Assembly (NCBI RefSeq): GCF_003952345.1
Contig: NZ_CP034433.1
Span: 2,914,001 to 2,978,000 of the forward strand
Source of the DNA: Iodobacter ciconiae
GTDB taxonomy: Bacteria; Pseudomonadota; Gammaproteobacteria; Burkholderiales; Chitinibacteraceae
Direction of reading: 5' to 3'
DNA: 64,000 bases
Made by a program: the position numbers and the translations under genes. The notes below the pieces were generated by a model. That model worked only from the letters and a program-made list of their open reading frames with translations, had not been told where the DNA came from and searched no databases. Of the stretch, positions 1 through 9,049 are shown one piece after another (the first letter of the stretch is position 1; every line of letters begins with the position of its first letter).

Positions 1-1124
1 CTTTTGCGCTAAAGGTCAGCGGGTCGCCGTCTTTATCTGTCGCGACCAGCTGACCGTTAATAGGGGTGTCTTCCGGTGTCACAACCGTTTGATTTGTGCC
101 TACGGGCGCATCATTGACCGGATCAACAGTCACATCAACGGTTACAAGGGTAGTGCCACCTTTGCCATCATCAACAGTCACGGTAAAGCTGTCTTTACCG
201 TTGTAATCTGTGGCAGGCGTATAAACATAACTGCCGTCAGGATTAACAGTAACGGTGCCGTGAGCCGGCTGATCTTTTGCGCTAAAGGTCAGCGGGTCGC
301 CGTCTTTATCTGTCGCGACCAGCTGACCGTTAATAGGGGTGTCTTCCGGTGTCACAACCGTTTGATTTGTACCTACGGGCGCATCATTAACCGGATCAAC
401 AGCCACATCAACGGTTACAAGGGTAGTGCCACCTTTGCCGTCATCGACGGTCACGGTGAAGCTGTCTTTACCGTTGTAATCTGTGGCAGGCGTATAAACA
501 TAACTGCCGTCAGGATTAACAGTAACGGTGCCGTGAGCCGGCTGATCTTTTGCGCTAAAGGTCAGCGGATCACCGTCTTTATCTGTCGCGACCAGCTGAC
601 CGTTAATAGGGGTGTCTTCCGGTGTCACAACCGTTTGATTTGTGCCTACGGGCGCATCATTGACCGGATCAACAGTCACATCAACGGTTACAAGGGTAGT
701 GCCACCTTTGCCGTCATCGACGGTCACGGTGAAGCTGTCTTTACCGTTGTAATCTGTGGCAGGCGTATAAACATAACTACCGTCAGGATTAACAGTAACG
801 GTGCCGTGAGCCGGCTGATCTTTTGCGCTAAAGGTCAGCGGATCACCGTCTTTATCTGTCGCGACCAGCTGACCGTTAATAGGGGTGTCTTCCGGTGTCA
901 CAACCGTTTGATTTGTGCCTACGGGCGCATCATTGACCGGATCAACAGTCACATCAACGGTTACAAGGGTAGTGCCACCTTTGCCGTCATCGACGGTCAC
1001 GGTGAAGCTGTCTTTACCGTTGTAATCTGTGGCAGGCGTATAAACATAACTACCGTCAGGATTAACAGTAACGGTGCCGTGAGCCGGCTGATCTTTTGCG
1101 CTAAAGGTCAGCGGGTCGCCGTCT
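1..1124 (-). repeat. Tandem 273-bp repeats inside the adhesin gene (four full units plus a partial)
   Basis: The same sequence restarts at 1, 274, 547, 820 and 1093, an exact 273-bp period (91 codons). Units differ by only a few substitutions; the partial fifth unit diverges after about base 1124, at the gene-proximal end of the array. The array continues past the left edge. Such identity implies recent duplication or ongoing homogenisation, and copy number is likely to vary between isolates or be miscounted in short-read assemblies. Confidence 0.95.
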
Positions 1125-2005
1125 GGGTCAGTGATATTTAGTTTTGCCGTAAATGGAGTATCTTCTTTAGTTGCAATTGCAACAGGTGTATTTATAGGAT
1201 TGCCATTGGTATCGGGGACAACAGGAAGATCATTTACAGGGTTGATGCTAACTTTAACAACCGCACTGCTTGTACTGCCATTGGGGTTACTGACGGTGTA
1301 AAAAATATTATCCGGCCCGTTATAGTTGGCATTCGGGGTATAAGTCAGCGAGCCATCGGGATTGATAAGCACCTTGCCATTATTTGCAGTCGCACTAACG
1401 ACAGTTAATCCGGACCCAACATCATTGCCAAGCACATTAACGGTGACAGAGCCATCTTCATCAAGATTAATTGCGTCATCAGCCGCTTGTATCGTTTGAA
1501 TAAGCGTTGCACCCTGATCAATGACATCCTGCTCATTCAGATCATTACTTCCAAATACAAAGGAAAGTGGATCCACCCCCTCGACAATACGCCCTAACTG
1601 CACAAAGGAATGCCCATCCTCTGCGCCTGCTGCTCCTGCCAAACCCGCCGCAGTTGCTTCTAATTCAGTACTTAAGTCTGTGCCATTAGCAAGAGCTGTG
1701 GCAATTTTATCGGTTGAAGCATTTAAATCTGCAATTGCTGCAGAGGCCACATCTACTGGGGTGCTACCCAGCATCTGGGCATCAATTTGCACTGTACGAT
1801 CACCGCCAATTTCAAGCAGCTCGCCATTAGGCATAAGTAGCTGGACTCGTCCATCAGCAGAGGTTACAAAAATTTCATTTTCATTTAACAGCTGGCCTTC
1901 TTTTAATGGCACAGACTTCCCGGTTGCATCCCGCAAAAAAACGTTACCGTCGATGTGAACAACGGTAACGTTTGGTTTGTTTGTACTACTAATTTGCTCA
2001 GCCAT
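1..2005 (-). CDS. LapA-like giant biofilm adhesin, N-terminal part (runs off the left edge)
   Basis: Cell-surface adhesin of the type I-secreted, repeat-containing class. The frame starts with ATG at 2005 (protein begins [13 protein letters not shown]) and is open to base 1, giving 668 codons in the window. Residues 1-130 look like the retention module that holds LapA-type adhesins in the outer-membrane pore, including a TAAG motif at residues 118-121, the kind of site cut by the periplasmic protease LapG. A segment starting [15 protein letters not shown] follows, then a cadherin/Ig-like domain around residues 190-270, and then near-identical 91-residue domains of the tandem-95/VCBS type ([43 protein letters not shown]). 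The C-terminal secretion signal lies outside the window. The type I secretion genes sit directly upstream on the same strand but are separated by a terminator, so this is its own transcription unit. The class is well supported; the ligand is unknown. Confidence 0.88.
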   Translation of the reverse strand, partial: MAEQISSTNKPNVTVVHIDGNVFLRDATGKSVPLKEGQLLNENEIFVTSADGRVQLLMPNGELLEIGGDRTVQIDAQMLGSTPVDVASAAIADLNASTDKIATALANGTDLSTELEATAAGLAGAAGAEDGHSFVQLGRIVEGVDPLSFVFGSNDLNEQDVIDQGATLIQTIQAADDAINLDEDGSVTVNVLGNDVGSGLTVVSATANNGKVLINPDGSLTYTPNANYNGPDNIFYTVSNPNGSTSSAVVKVSINPVNDLPVVPDTNGNPINTPVAIATKEDTPFTAKLNITDPDGDPLTFSAKDQPAHGTVTVNPDGSYVYTPATDYNGKDSFTVTVDDGKGGTTLVTVDVTVDPVNDAPVGTNQTVVTPEDTPINGQLVATDKDGDPLTFSAKDQPAHGTVTVNPDGSYVYTPATDYNGKDSFTVTVDDGKGGTTLVTVDVTVDPVNDAPVGTNQTVVTPEDTPINGQLVATDKDGDPLTFSAKDQPAHGTVTVNPDGSYVYTPATDYNGKDSFTVTVDDGKGGTTLVTVDVAVDPVNDAPVGTNQTVVTPEDTPINGQLVATDKDGDPLTFSAKDQPAHGTVTVNPDGSYVYTPATDYNGKDSFTVTVDDGKGGTTLVTVDVTVDPVNDAPVGTNQTVVTPEDTPINGQLVATDKDGDPLTFSAK

Positions 2006-2323
2006 AATCGTTCAACTATTAGTTTGAATAAGTTAAGCGTGAGATTAGTCTTATCTTGTACAAATACCTACTGTACTTAAGTACAGTAACATATACCACC
2101 GATCGGAAAAAACCTCGCTCCGACATATAATGCCTGCTCGGTCTAAGGACTGATTTACAAGTCTATTCTGAAATTCTGGCTGAACTATTGACCACCAGCT
2201 GCCCCATTCATATTGCAAATAACTCAAGGCCATTTGAAAACGCGAATCGGAAACTTCCGCCCTAACCATCGCTTTTTTTAAGCATCCCAAGTTTCTTTGT
2301 TACCCCATGCGGACATACCGACC
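2006..2323. other. Leader/promoter region of the adhesin gene
   Basis: About 320 bases between the regulator operon's terminator and the adhesin start. A 79-codon open frame starting TTG at 2290 (minus strand, stop at 2051) fills most of it, but it has no clear ribosome binding site and no recognisable family. The notable element is the 20-bp palindrome at 2069-2088. No convincing -35/-10 pair or known riboswitch was identified by eye. Confidence 0.5.
2069..2088. promoter_or_regulatory. LexA/SOS-box-like perfect palindrome upstream of the adhesin
   Basis: TACTGTACTTAAGTACAGTA is a perfect 20-bp palindrome with the CTGT-N8-ACAG core of the LexA operator used in gamma- and betaproteobacteria. 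It lies 64-84 bases upstream of the adhesin start, and the only nearby gene start is the adhesin's. The match to the motif is seen directly. LexA binding is inferred; another dimeric regulator could use the same palindrome. Confidence 0.6.
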
Positions 2324-2361
2324 AAAAAAAATGCCGCTCACCTGCTTTAGGTGAACGGCAT
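2324..2361 (-). terminator. Rho-independent terminator after the LuxR-type regulator gene
   Basis: A 13-bp stem (2331-2343 with 2349-2361, one G-U pair on the transcribed strand) with a 5-base loop, followed on the minus strand by a run of seven to eight T. It ends the transporter-regulator operon 30 bases after the regulator's stop and separates it from the adhesin gene. Confidence 0.9.
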
Positions 2362-2390
2362 TACCGAAAAACAAAATCTACTCGCTGATG

Positions 2391-2993
2391 CTAGCGAATT
2401 CCTTTGGCCAATAGAGCCAGTTGCAGGCGATCACTAACCTTTAACTTTTCAAAAATCAGGCCAAGGTGAAACTTCACCGTCCGCTCTGTAATACCTAATT
2501 CACGGGCAATATCTTTATTTACACTGCCATTGGAAACAAGCTGAGCCACTTCACGCTCTCTGGCTGTCAAAGGAGACATCCAGGCTTGCGTATCTTTAGG
2601 TACAAACAATTTATTCACAGATCGAATCAGCGCTTGCAAAATAGCCGGGCCAGCCCACACGCCCCCCGCAGCAACCACATTCAGAATAGCCTGCAAGGAC
2701 TCACCGCTGGCATACGCATGGCAATAGCCGCGAGCACCTGCCGTCAGTGCCACAAGATGCTCGGCATCACTGGGGGCAGAGCTTACAAAGATAATCTGAT
2801 TTGCTGCCGTATAGCTCAGCCAAATGGCATCGCCCAACGCGGGTAATGCAGGCATGGCCAAATCAACCAGCACAACGCCCCCAGAACGGTCAGTCAGGCT
2901 TGCCAATGAATCAAGCTTCACCAGCTTTTGTTGAGTTGCCTGCTGAATATGAGCAAGCAAAAAAGTATCTGCAGTTAGTATTAAGAAGTTCAT
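2391..2993 (-). CDS. LuxR/NarL-type response regulator with atypical receiver
   Basis: Transcription factor of 200 residues. Residues about 138-197 form a clear LuxR-type helix-turn-helix (LTAREREVAQLV, KDIARELGITERTVKFHL, KLKVSDRLQLAL). The N-terminal part has a receiver-like fold with a possible phospho-acceptor Asp44 (VVLVDLAMP), but the paired acidic residues expected after the first strand are missing (ILTADTF) and the conserved Lys after GARGY is not present, so ordinary phosphorylation is doubtful. The start overlaps the stop of the membrane-fusion gene by four bases, so it is the last gene of the secretion operon. It probably controls the adhesin or its secretion genes; no sensor kinase is nearby. 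Target and signal are unknown. Confidence 0.85.
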   Translation of the reverse strand: MNFLILTADTFLLAHIQQATQQKLVKLDSLASLTDRSGGVVLVDLAMPALPALGDAIWLSYTAANQIIFVSSAPSDAEHLVALTAGARGYCHAYASGESLQAILNVVAAGGVWAGPAILQALIRSVNKLFVPKDTQAWMSPLTAREREVAQLVSNGSVNKDIARELGITERTVKFHLGLIFEKLKVSDRLQLALLAKGIR

Positions 2994-4414
2994 CGCTCAG
3001 TCAACGCATTAGATTTTGCACGGAGAACCGGTTTTAGCAGGTAAGACAGTACCGTTTTTTTACCAGTCAGAATATCAACCTCAGCGACCATGCCTGGAAT
3101 AATGGGCAATTTTTTACCTCCCGCATTTAGGAAACTAGCACTGGTTCTTACTTTTACGATATAAAAAGCATTTCCTTTTTCATCAACCACCGTGTCCGCA
3201 CTAATATGCTCAAGCTTCGCATCAAGCCCGCCGTAGATAGAAAAATCATAAGCTGTGAACTTTACAATTGCCGGAGCTCCGGGGCGTAGAAAAGCAATGT
3301 CTTTAGGCAAAATCCGTGCCTCTAGCAAAAGTGCATCATCCCCTGGCACAACTTCGATAATCCCTTTCCCTGGCTGCACTACGCCACCCACAGTATTCAC
3401 TTGCAACTGCTTAACTGTCCCATTGACCGGTGAGCGAATTTCTGACTGCTTAACCCTATCAGCCAGGGCCACACTACCCTCGGTCAGGCTATTGAGCTTG
3501 CCCACTGTTTCACCTAATTCCGAACGAGCCTGATTTCTAAAGGTCAGTTCCACCTCACGAATTTTACTACCCGCCTCACTCATCGCCGACTGAATACGAG
3601 GGATTTGCGACCCTGCAGAATCACGTTCGCCCAAATAGCGTGATACATCACGCTCCAGACGTAAAACTTCCACATCAGAGACAGCACCGCTTTTTAAAAG
3701 TGGCTTAGTGGCTTCCAGCTCGCGCAAAGTAAGCGCATAGCCCTGCCCTGCCTGCTCGCGCCTTGCCCTTGCTTCATTTAGCTCCTGTCCACGCTGTATC
3801 AGCTGCTGCTGCGCACCACTAATCAGCGCATTCATTTCTGCCTTACGGGATTCATACAAGCCGCGTTCCTGAATCACAATTTCTGGCGACTCGGCCTGCA
3901 CTTCGTCAGGAACAACAAAAGGCTGGCCGGAAGCCAAAGCCTCAAGACGCGCAGCCTTGGCCTTTAGCGATAAATACTGCGCCCGATTTTCTTTTAGTGA
4001 CGAAACAAAGCGTGTGGGATCAATAGTTACCAGCAACTGACCCAGTTTGACCTGCTCGCCTTCTCTGACAAGAATTTCTTTTACAATCCCGCCATCCAGG
4101 CTTTGAATCACCTGAATCTGCCTTGAAGGAATCACCTTGCCTTCACCACGTGTAACTTCATCAATTTTTGCCAGCCCAGCCCAGACCAGCACCACAAGAA
4201 CAGTAACAGCCGAAGTCCACACTAAGATCCGGGCACCACGAGGGCTTTGCTCAACGATGACCCAGTCAGCATCAGCCACAAAATCACTGTGGTCGACCAT
4301 ATCATGAGCTTCGCCACGAAATAAATATCTATCAAACCAGTTAGAACTTCGGCTAACCAGTTTCTGCCAGTTTTTATGCAAAAAATTAGGCTTGGCGCTT
4401 TCAATCTGCATCAT
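2990..4414 (-). CDS. Type I secretion membrane fusion protein (HlyD/LapC family)
   Basis: Periplasmic adaptor that links the inner-membrane ABC transporter to a TolC-like outer-membrane channel, 474 residues. After a cytoplasmic N-terminus there is one membrane helix (about residues 61-82), a barrel-sandwich hybrid half starting near GEGKVIPSRQIQVIQSLDGG, a long helical hairpin (about 140-320), the second half-motif (IRSPVNGTVKQLQVNTVGG) and a C-terminal β-barrel region ending at the HlyD-type PGMVAEVDILTG. The start codon overlaps the transporter gene's stop by one base (TGATG), so the two are translationally coupled. The outer-membrane partner is not in this window. Cargo is inferred to be the adjacent adhesin. 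Confidence 0.92.
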   Translation of the reverse strand: MMQIESAKPNFLHKNWQKLVSRSSNWFDRYLFRGEAHDMVDHSDFVADADWVIVEQSPRGARILVWTSAVTVLVVLVWAGLAKIDEVTRGEGKVIPSRQIQVIQSLDGGIVKEILVREGEQVKLGQLLVTIDPTRFVSSLKENRAQYLSLKAKAARLEALASGQPFVVPDEVQAESPEIVIQERGLYESRKAEMNALISGAQQQLIQRGQELNEARARREQAGQGYALTLRELEATKPLLKSGAVSDVEVLRLERDVSRYLGERDSAGSQIPRIQSAMSEAGSKIREVELTFRNQARSELGETVGKLNSLTEGSVALADRVKQSEIRSPVNGTVKQLQVNTVGGVVQPGKGIIEVVPGDDALLLEARILPKDIAFLRPGAPAIVKFTAYDFSIYGGLDAKLEHISADTVVDEKGNAFYIVKVRTSASFLNAGGKKLPIIPGMVAEVDILTGKKTVLSYLLKPVLRAKSNALTER

Positions 4415-6597
4415 CAGCTGCTCCTGCCTATTCTGCCCTGCTGCAACGCTTCAACCACCTGAGCCTTAGGCCCATCTGCTACAACCTGCCCCTGATCCAG
4501 CACAATCAGGCGATCAACCAGATCAAGCAAAGAAGTGCGGTGAGTAACCAGCAATAAGGTTTTTTGCGTGATATACGCTTTAAGGCGGGCTTTTAGTTTT
4601 TCTTCGGAAAGATGATCCATAGCACTGGTAGGCTCATCCAGCAGCAGCATGGGCGGATCATTAAGCATGGCACGGGCAATAGAAACGGTTTGCCGCTGCC
4701 CGCCTGATAAAGAATCACCACGCTCGGAAATCAGCATATCAAAGCCGCGTGGATGCAAATCTGAAAACTCCTTAACCCCCGCCAACTCGGCAGCAGCCAG
4801 AATACTGCCATCATCTGCAAAAGGAGCTCCCATTGCAATATTCTGGCGTAATGTGCCATAAAACAGGATCGGCTCCTGCGGCACGTGCCCTACTGCACGG
4901 CGTAACTCAGCAGGGTCAATTTGCCGTGTATCCACGCCATCAATCAATACGGCTCCTTCACTGGGATAATACAAACCAAGAATAAGCTTTTCTATTGTCG
5001 TTTTACCCGAACCAATACGGCCAATAACAGCCATTTTTTCACCGGCTTTTAACTTGAACGAAACATTATTTAATACTTTCTCTTCATTGCCTGCATAAGC
5101 AAAGCTCACATTTTTAAATTCGATATCACCACGGAAAGATTCGCGGTGTAGAAAATTACTATTCTCCGGACGCTCAACCGGCAATTTCATATGTGATTCA
5201 ATACCCGCTAATGATGTACGCGCATTTTGATATTGCATTAATAAGCCAGCAACCTGCCCAAGCGGGGCCAATGCCCGGCCCGACAGCATGGAAGCCGCAA
5301 TAATTCCCCCCATCGTAACCATATTTTCAGTAAGTAAATACACACCCACAATAATGACAATCACGCTAACTAACTGGCTGATAAATGCAGCAAAATTAAC
5401 TGTGGTAGAAGAAAGCAATTTCAGCTTGGAGCCAATCTGAGCAAGAAAATGAGTGGAACGCTCCCAGCGCCGCTGAAACTCACTCTCAGCGCCCATCACT
5501 TTAATTGTTTCAATACCTACCAGACCTTCAACCAAAGTGGCATTGCGCTGCGCCGATGCGCGCTGCGTAAGCTCAACCATTTCCTGCATTTTGTCCTGGG
5601 CCAGTAGTGTAAAGCCCACCACCAGTACAATCCCCACCATGGCAGGTACAGCCAGCCATGGGGAAATCCAGGCCATTACCAAAAGGAAAATCAACACAAA
5701 GGGTAAATCAACCAAAGTCGTGATCGAGGCTGAAGCAATAAAATCACGCACCGATTCAAAAGCGCGCAGATTAGCCACAAAAGAGCCTACAGATGCCGGG
5801 CGTGCTTCCATTCGCAACCCCAGAACCCGCTCCATAATTAAAGCCGAGAGCGTCACATCAATACGCTTGGAAGCTACATCAATGATATGGCCACGAACAG
5901 TACGCAATATCAGATCAAAACACAGCACCGCCACAGCACCAACTGCCAGCACCCATAATGTTTCCAGGGCATGATTGGGCACAACCCGGTCATACACATT
6001 CATAGAAAATAGCGGCATTGCCAGCGCCAGCATATTAATCAGCAGGGCAGCCAGCAGGGCATCACGGTATAAACGCCAATTGTCTTTCACCACCCCCCAG
6101 AACCAATGCCGGCTTCGAACCGCACCGTGCTCGGGTGCGCGTGTTTCAAACCTGAATTTGGGACGGACAAAAATCACAATGCCGTTATGAGATGCGGCTA
6201 AGGATTCGGCATCGACCAGCTCGGAGGATTCACCCGTTTCTGGGAAACAAATACGGGCCATGCCATCAGTGGTCCACTCCAGTAACAGGCAGGCACCACG
6301 GTCCTTAAGCAGTAAAATAACAGGGAATAAACTTGTTGGCAGCTCTTGCAAAGAGCGGCGAACCACACGCGCAGAAAGCCCGGCCCTGGCAGCCGCACGC
6401 GGCACAAGAGAAGGTGACAGCAAATTATCAGTGAGAGGCAGGCCAGCCGATAAAGCCTCACATGTCCACGGTTGCCCGTGAATGCGCGTCAGCTCGGCAA
6501 GACAATCCAGAAGTGGATCAAAACGACTCTGATGCTCTCCCACACGCCAGTCAGGACGATCAGTCGCTTTAAAATGGCTGGGATTAGACTCGCTCAT
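4414..6597 (-). CDS. Type I secretion ABC transporter with C39-like domain (LapB family)
   Basis: Fused permease-ATPase of 727 residues that exports the adhesin across the inner membrane. Order: an N-terminal domain (about 25-150) related to C39 peptidases but lacking their usual catalytic arrangement, as in transporters of RTX adhesins; a six-helix membrane domain (about 170-460); and a nucleotide-binding domain with Walker A GRIGSGKTT (near 527), signature LSGGQRQ, Walker B MLLLDEPTSAMD and H-loop VTHR, all intact. It is the first gene of a three-gene operon with the fusion protein and regulator. Start ATG at 6597; a 117-base AT-rich region upstream holds the presumed promoter. Confidence 0.93.
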   Translation of the reverse strand: MSESNPSHFKATDRPDWRVGEHQSRFDPLLDCLAELTRIHGQPWTCEALSAGLPLTDNLLSPSLVPRAAARAGLSARVVRRSLQELPTSLFPVILLLKDRGACLLLEWTTDGMARICFPETGESSELVDAESLAASHNGIVIFVRPKFRFETRAPEHGAVRSRHWFWGVVKDNWRLYRDALLAALLINMLALAMPLFSMNVYDRVVPNHALETLWVLAVGAVAVLCFDLILRTVRGHIIDVASKRIDVTLSALIMERVLGLRMEARPASVGSFVANLRAFESVRDFIASASITTLVDLPFVLIFLLVMAWISPWLAVPAMVGIVLVVGFTLLAQDKMQEMVELTQRASAQRNATLVEGLVGIETIKVMGAESEFQRRWERSTHFLAQIGSKLKLLSSTTVNFAAFISQLVSVIVIIVGVYLLTENMVTMGGIIAASMLSGRALAPLGQVAGLLMQYQNARTSLAGIESHMKLPVERPENSNFLHRESFRGDIEFKNVSFAYAGNEEKVLNNVSFKLKAGEKMAVIGRIGSGKTTIEKLILGLYYPSEGAVLIDGVDTRQIDPAELRRAVGHVPQEPILFYGTLRQNIAMGAPFADDGSILAAAELAGVKEFSDLHPRGFDMLISERGDSLSGGQRQTVSIARAMLNDPPMLLLDEPTSAMDHLSEEKLKARLKAYITQKTLLLVTHRTSLLDLVDRLIVLDQGQVVADGPKAQVVEALQQGRIGRSS

Positions 6598-6660
6598 GCA
6601 TTAACTTTATTTTAGTAGTGATAAAAAATATTTCCGCTGCAATTGCAAAGCGAATTAATA

Positions 6661-6677
6661 ATTCTATTGTATAGAAT
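6661..6677. promoter_or_regulatory. Inverted repeat upstream of the type I secretion operon
   Basis: ATTCTAT-TGT-ATAGAAT is a perfect 7-bp inverted repeat in the short AT-rich gap between the transporter start (6597) and the end of the FAD oxidase gene. It is a candidate operator. In AT-rich DNA a chance match is possible, so confidence is low. Confidence 0.3.
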
Positions 6678-6714
6678 ATTAATACAAATGCATATGAAAA
6701 GCATCATACGCTAT

Positions 6715-8105
6715 TTAATCGACCAAAACCTTTCCCGGATTCATGATTTGTTTTGGATCAAACACCTGCTTTATTTGCTGCATCAAAGCTAATTCCAAAG
6801 GGTTTCTATATTTGGCCAAATGATAACGTTTTAATTGTCCAATACCATGCTCTGCACTAATACTTCCATTGTGATGGGCAACACAGGAATAAACAATATC
6901 ATTAATCGCTGGCTCATCAGCATACAGTGCAGCAGTTTTTTCTGTTCTAAAAACGTTGTAATGCAAATTGCCATCACCTAAATGCCCAAAAGCAATGATT
7001 GCTGAATCAGCATATGCCTGTGCCAATTGGCGGCCACATTCATTTAAAAATGCAGGGATATTTCCAACAGGCACACTAATATCGTGCTTAATACTCACTC
7101 CCTCACAGCGCTGCGCTTCCGGGATATGTTCTCTAAGCTGCCAAAAGTCCCTGGACTGCCTGCTATTTTGTGCAAGCAGTGCATTATCACAAGCAAGCGC
7201 ATGTAAAACTTCGGCCAATTGATCGGTCAGCGCATAGCTATCACCGCCGTCAGATAACTCCACTAATACAGCCCATTCAGGCAAGGGGCTAAACGGGCGT
7301 GGCAAGCCGGGGCACTGCTTAATCAACAATTCAAAACAAGGTTTGGAGATCAGCTCAAAAGAGGTAACCCGATCCCCCACTGCAGCCTGCACTCCACGCA
7401 ATAATTCAACAGCGGCCGTTGGATCACTCACAGCAACCAGTGCCGTTGCATGAGCAGTAGGCAAGGGATAAAGCCGCAGAACAGCACGGGTAATTACGCC
7501 CAAAGTTCCTTCGGAGCCAACAAAGAGCTGCTTTAAATCGTAACCCGTATTATCTTTTCTTAAGCCTCGCAAACCATTCCAGATCTCCCCGCTGGGCAAC
7601 ACAACTTCCAGCCCCAAAGTCAGCTCCCGCATATTGCCGTAGCGTAATACATTCACCCCGCCTGCGTTAATCGCTAATGCGCCACCAATACGGCAGGAGC
7701 CTGCAGCAGCCCACTCCGCAGGAAACAGACGATTAGCCGCCCTCGCAGCAGCCTGCACATCAGCAAGAATGGCACCTGCTTCAACAAGCATCGTGTTGTT
7801 ATCTGGATCAACCTCGATGATCTGATTCATCCTTTCCAGCGACAACACCAAAGCCTTACCAGATGCATCAGGCGTTGCACCACCACAGAGGCTGGTGTTA
7901 CCCCCTGCGGCACAATCGCTATACCATGCAGGCTACAAAGCTGAACGACTGCAGCGACTTCAACACCGGAGCGGGGCCTGGCCACAGCCAGAGCCGCGCC
8001 CTGATAGCGACGACGCTGATCAAGACAATAGCCCTCAGTATCTTTGCCGGTTAAAACACCCGCCGTATCCAGTAAGCCTTTAAGCGCATCCAGAAAAGTA
8101 CTCAC
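6715..8105 (-). pseudogene. FAD-linked oxidase (D-lactate/2-hydroxyacid dehydrogenase type), frameshifted
   Basis: Two overlapping frames, 7827-8105 and 6715-7851, together encode one FAD_binding_4/FAD-oxidase_C protein of about 463 residues. The N-terminal part reads through ARPRSGVEVAAVVQLC and HGIAIVPQG, then goes out of frame. Adding one G to the five-G run (C5 on the plus strand, 7901-7905) restores the FAD-binding loop GGNTSLCGGATP and continues into ALVLSLERMNQIIEVDP. The downstream part keeps the usual features, including GSEGTLGVITRAVLRLYPLP, AFGHLGDGNLHYN and the C-terminal SAEHGIGQLKR. It starts in a 4-base overlap with thrB upstream. The frameshift may be a real mutation, a phase-variable tract or a sequencing error in a homopolymer. 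Confidence 0.85.
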
Positions 8106-9040
8106 AGCCAGAAATCCTGCCGCTCTGCATGCGCATTAATGATCCGCTGAAAATGCCAGGGGTCTTTAGCAAAGGTCATTTCACCCGCTGCCGGTTTATA
8201 AAAATCATACAGACGTGATACCCAGAAACGTAGCGCCGCAGCACGCAGCAGCACTGGCCAGGCCGCAATTTCATTAGCTTGTAAAACACGAACACCCTGA
8301 TAGCCTTGCAGCAGAGCCTTGGCCCGATCTGCATTAACATCGCCCGATTCGCTGGCACACCAGTCATTCAAGGTAATCGCCAGGTCATACAGAAAAACAT
8401 CATTACAGGCATAGTAAAAATCAATAAAGCCACCAACATGATCGCCATTAAGCAGGACATTGTCGCGAAATAAATCCGCATGAATCACGCCCCTGGGCAA
8501 ATCATCAAAACACTGCTCAGCCTGCAAAGCCAGCTCGGCCCGCAACTGCTCGGCATCAGCTGCGCTCATCAACTCAAATAAACAAGGAGCAGTTGCATTC
8601 CACCAATCTGCCCCGCGCGGGTTTTTCATTTCCCCGCGATAACTGCACGCTGCCAGATGCATTTGTGCCAGCATTTCCCCGACTTCAAAGCATTGTGCGG
8701 CACTTGGCTTATCCACCACCGTACCGGGCACACACTGCACAAGTAATGTAGGGCGGCCATTAAGCTCATCAACATACTCATCAGCCAAATTTGCAACAGG
8801 CGCAGCCACGGCAATGCCATGGTTGGCCAGATGAGCCATCAAATTGACATAGAAAGGCAACTCATCTGCAGTCAGATTTTCAAACAGTGTCAGCACATAG
8901 CGGCCGTGAGAGGTCGTCACAAAATAATTAGTATTGGTAATCCCAGCCGCAATACCTTTAAGTTCCAACAAGCTGCCAATGGAGTAACGCTTCAGGAAGG
9001 GACCGAGGTCTTCCGCTGTCACGGTAGTAAAAACTGACAT
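8102..9040 (-). CDS. thrB: Homoserine kinase (ThrB2, aminoglycoside-phosphotransferase fold)
   Basis: Phosphorylates L-homoserine with ATP in threonine biosynthesis. The 312 residues match the pseudomonad/betaproteobacterial type of ThrB, which has the aminoglycoside phosphotransferase fold rather than the GHMP fold. Visible: the nucleotide-binding region GIAAGITNTNYFVTT (about 30-44), catalytic loop VIHADLFRDNVL (185-196, with Asp189 and Asn194), and the metal-binding GGFIDFYYACND. Its stop overlaps the FAD oxidase start by four bases, and the DUF2782 gene lies ten bases upstream, so the three are probably co-transcribed. This small cluster lies divergent to polA. Confidence 0.93.
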   Translation of the reverse strand: MSVFTTVTAEDLGPFLKRYSIGSLLELKGIAAGITNTNYFVTTSHGRYVLTLFENLTADELPFYVNLMAHLANHGIAVAAPVANLADEYVDELNGRPTLLVQCVPGTVVDKPSAAQCFEVGEMLAQMHLAACSYRGEMKNPRGADWWNATAPCLFELMSAADAEQLRAELALQAEQCFDDLPRGVIHADLFRDNVLLNGDHVGGFIDFYYACNDVFLYDLAITLNDWCASESGDVNADRAKALLQGYQGVRVLQANEIAAWPVLLRAAALRFWVSRLYDFYKPAAGEMTFAKDPWHFQRIINAHAERQDFWL

Positions 9041-9049
9041 AGATTCGAC

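Noticed and set aside
89..1141. 350-codon plus-strand open frame with repeated [20 protein letters not shown] blocks
   Set aside because: It is the complement of the adhesin's tandem repeats; its periodicity copies the 273-bp unit and its protein has no sensible composition.
2051..2290. 79-codon minus-strand frame starting with TTG between the regulator and the adhesin
   Set aside because: No ribosome binding site, lies just after a terminator, and its end overlaps the operator-like palindrome; more likely leader DNA.
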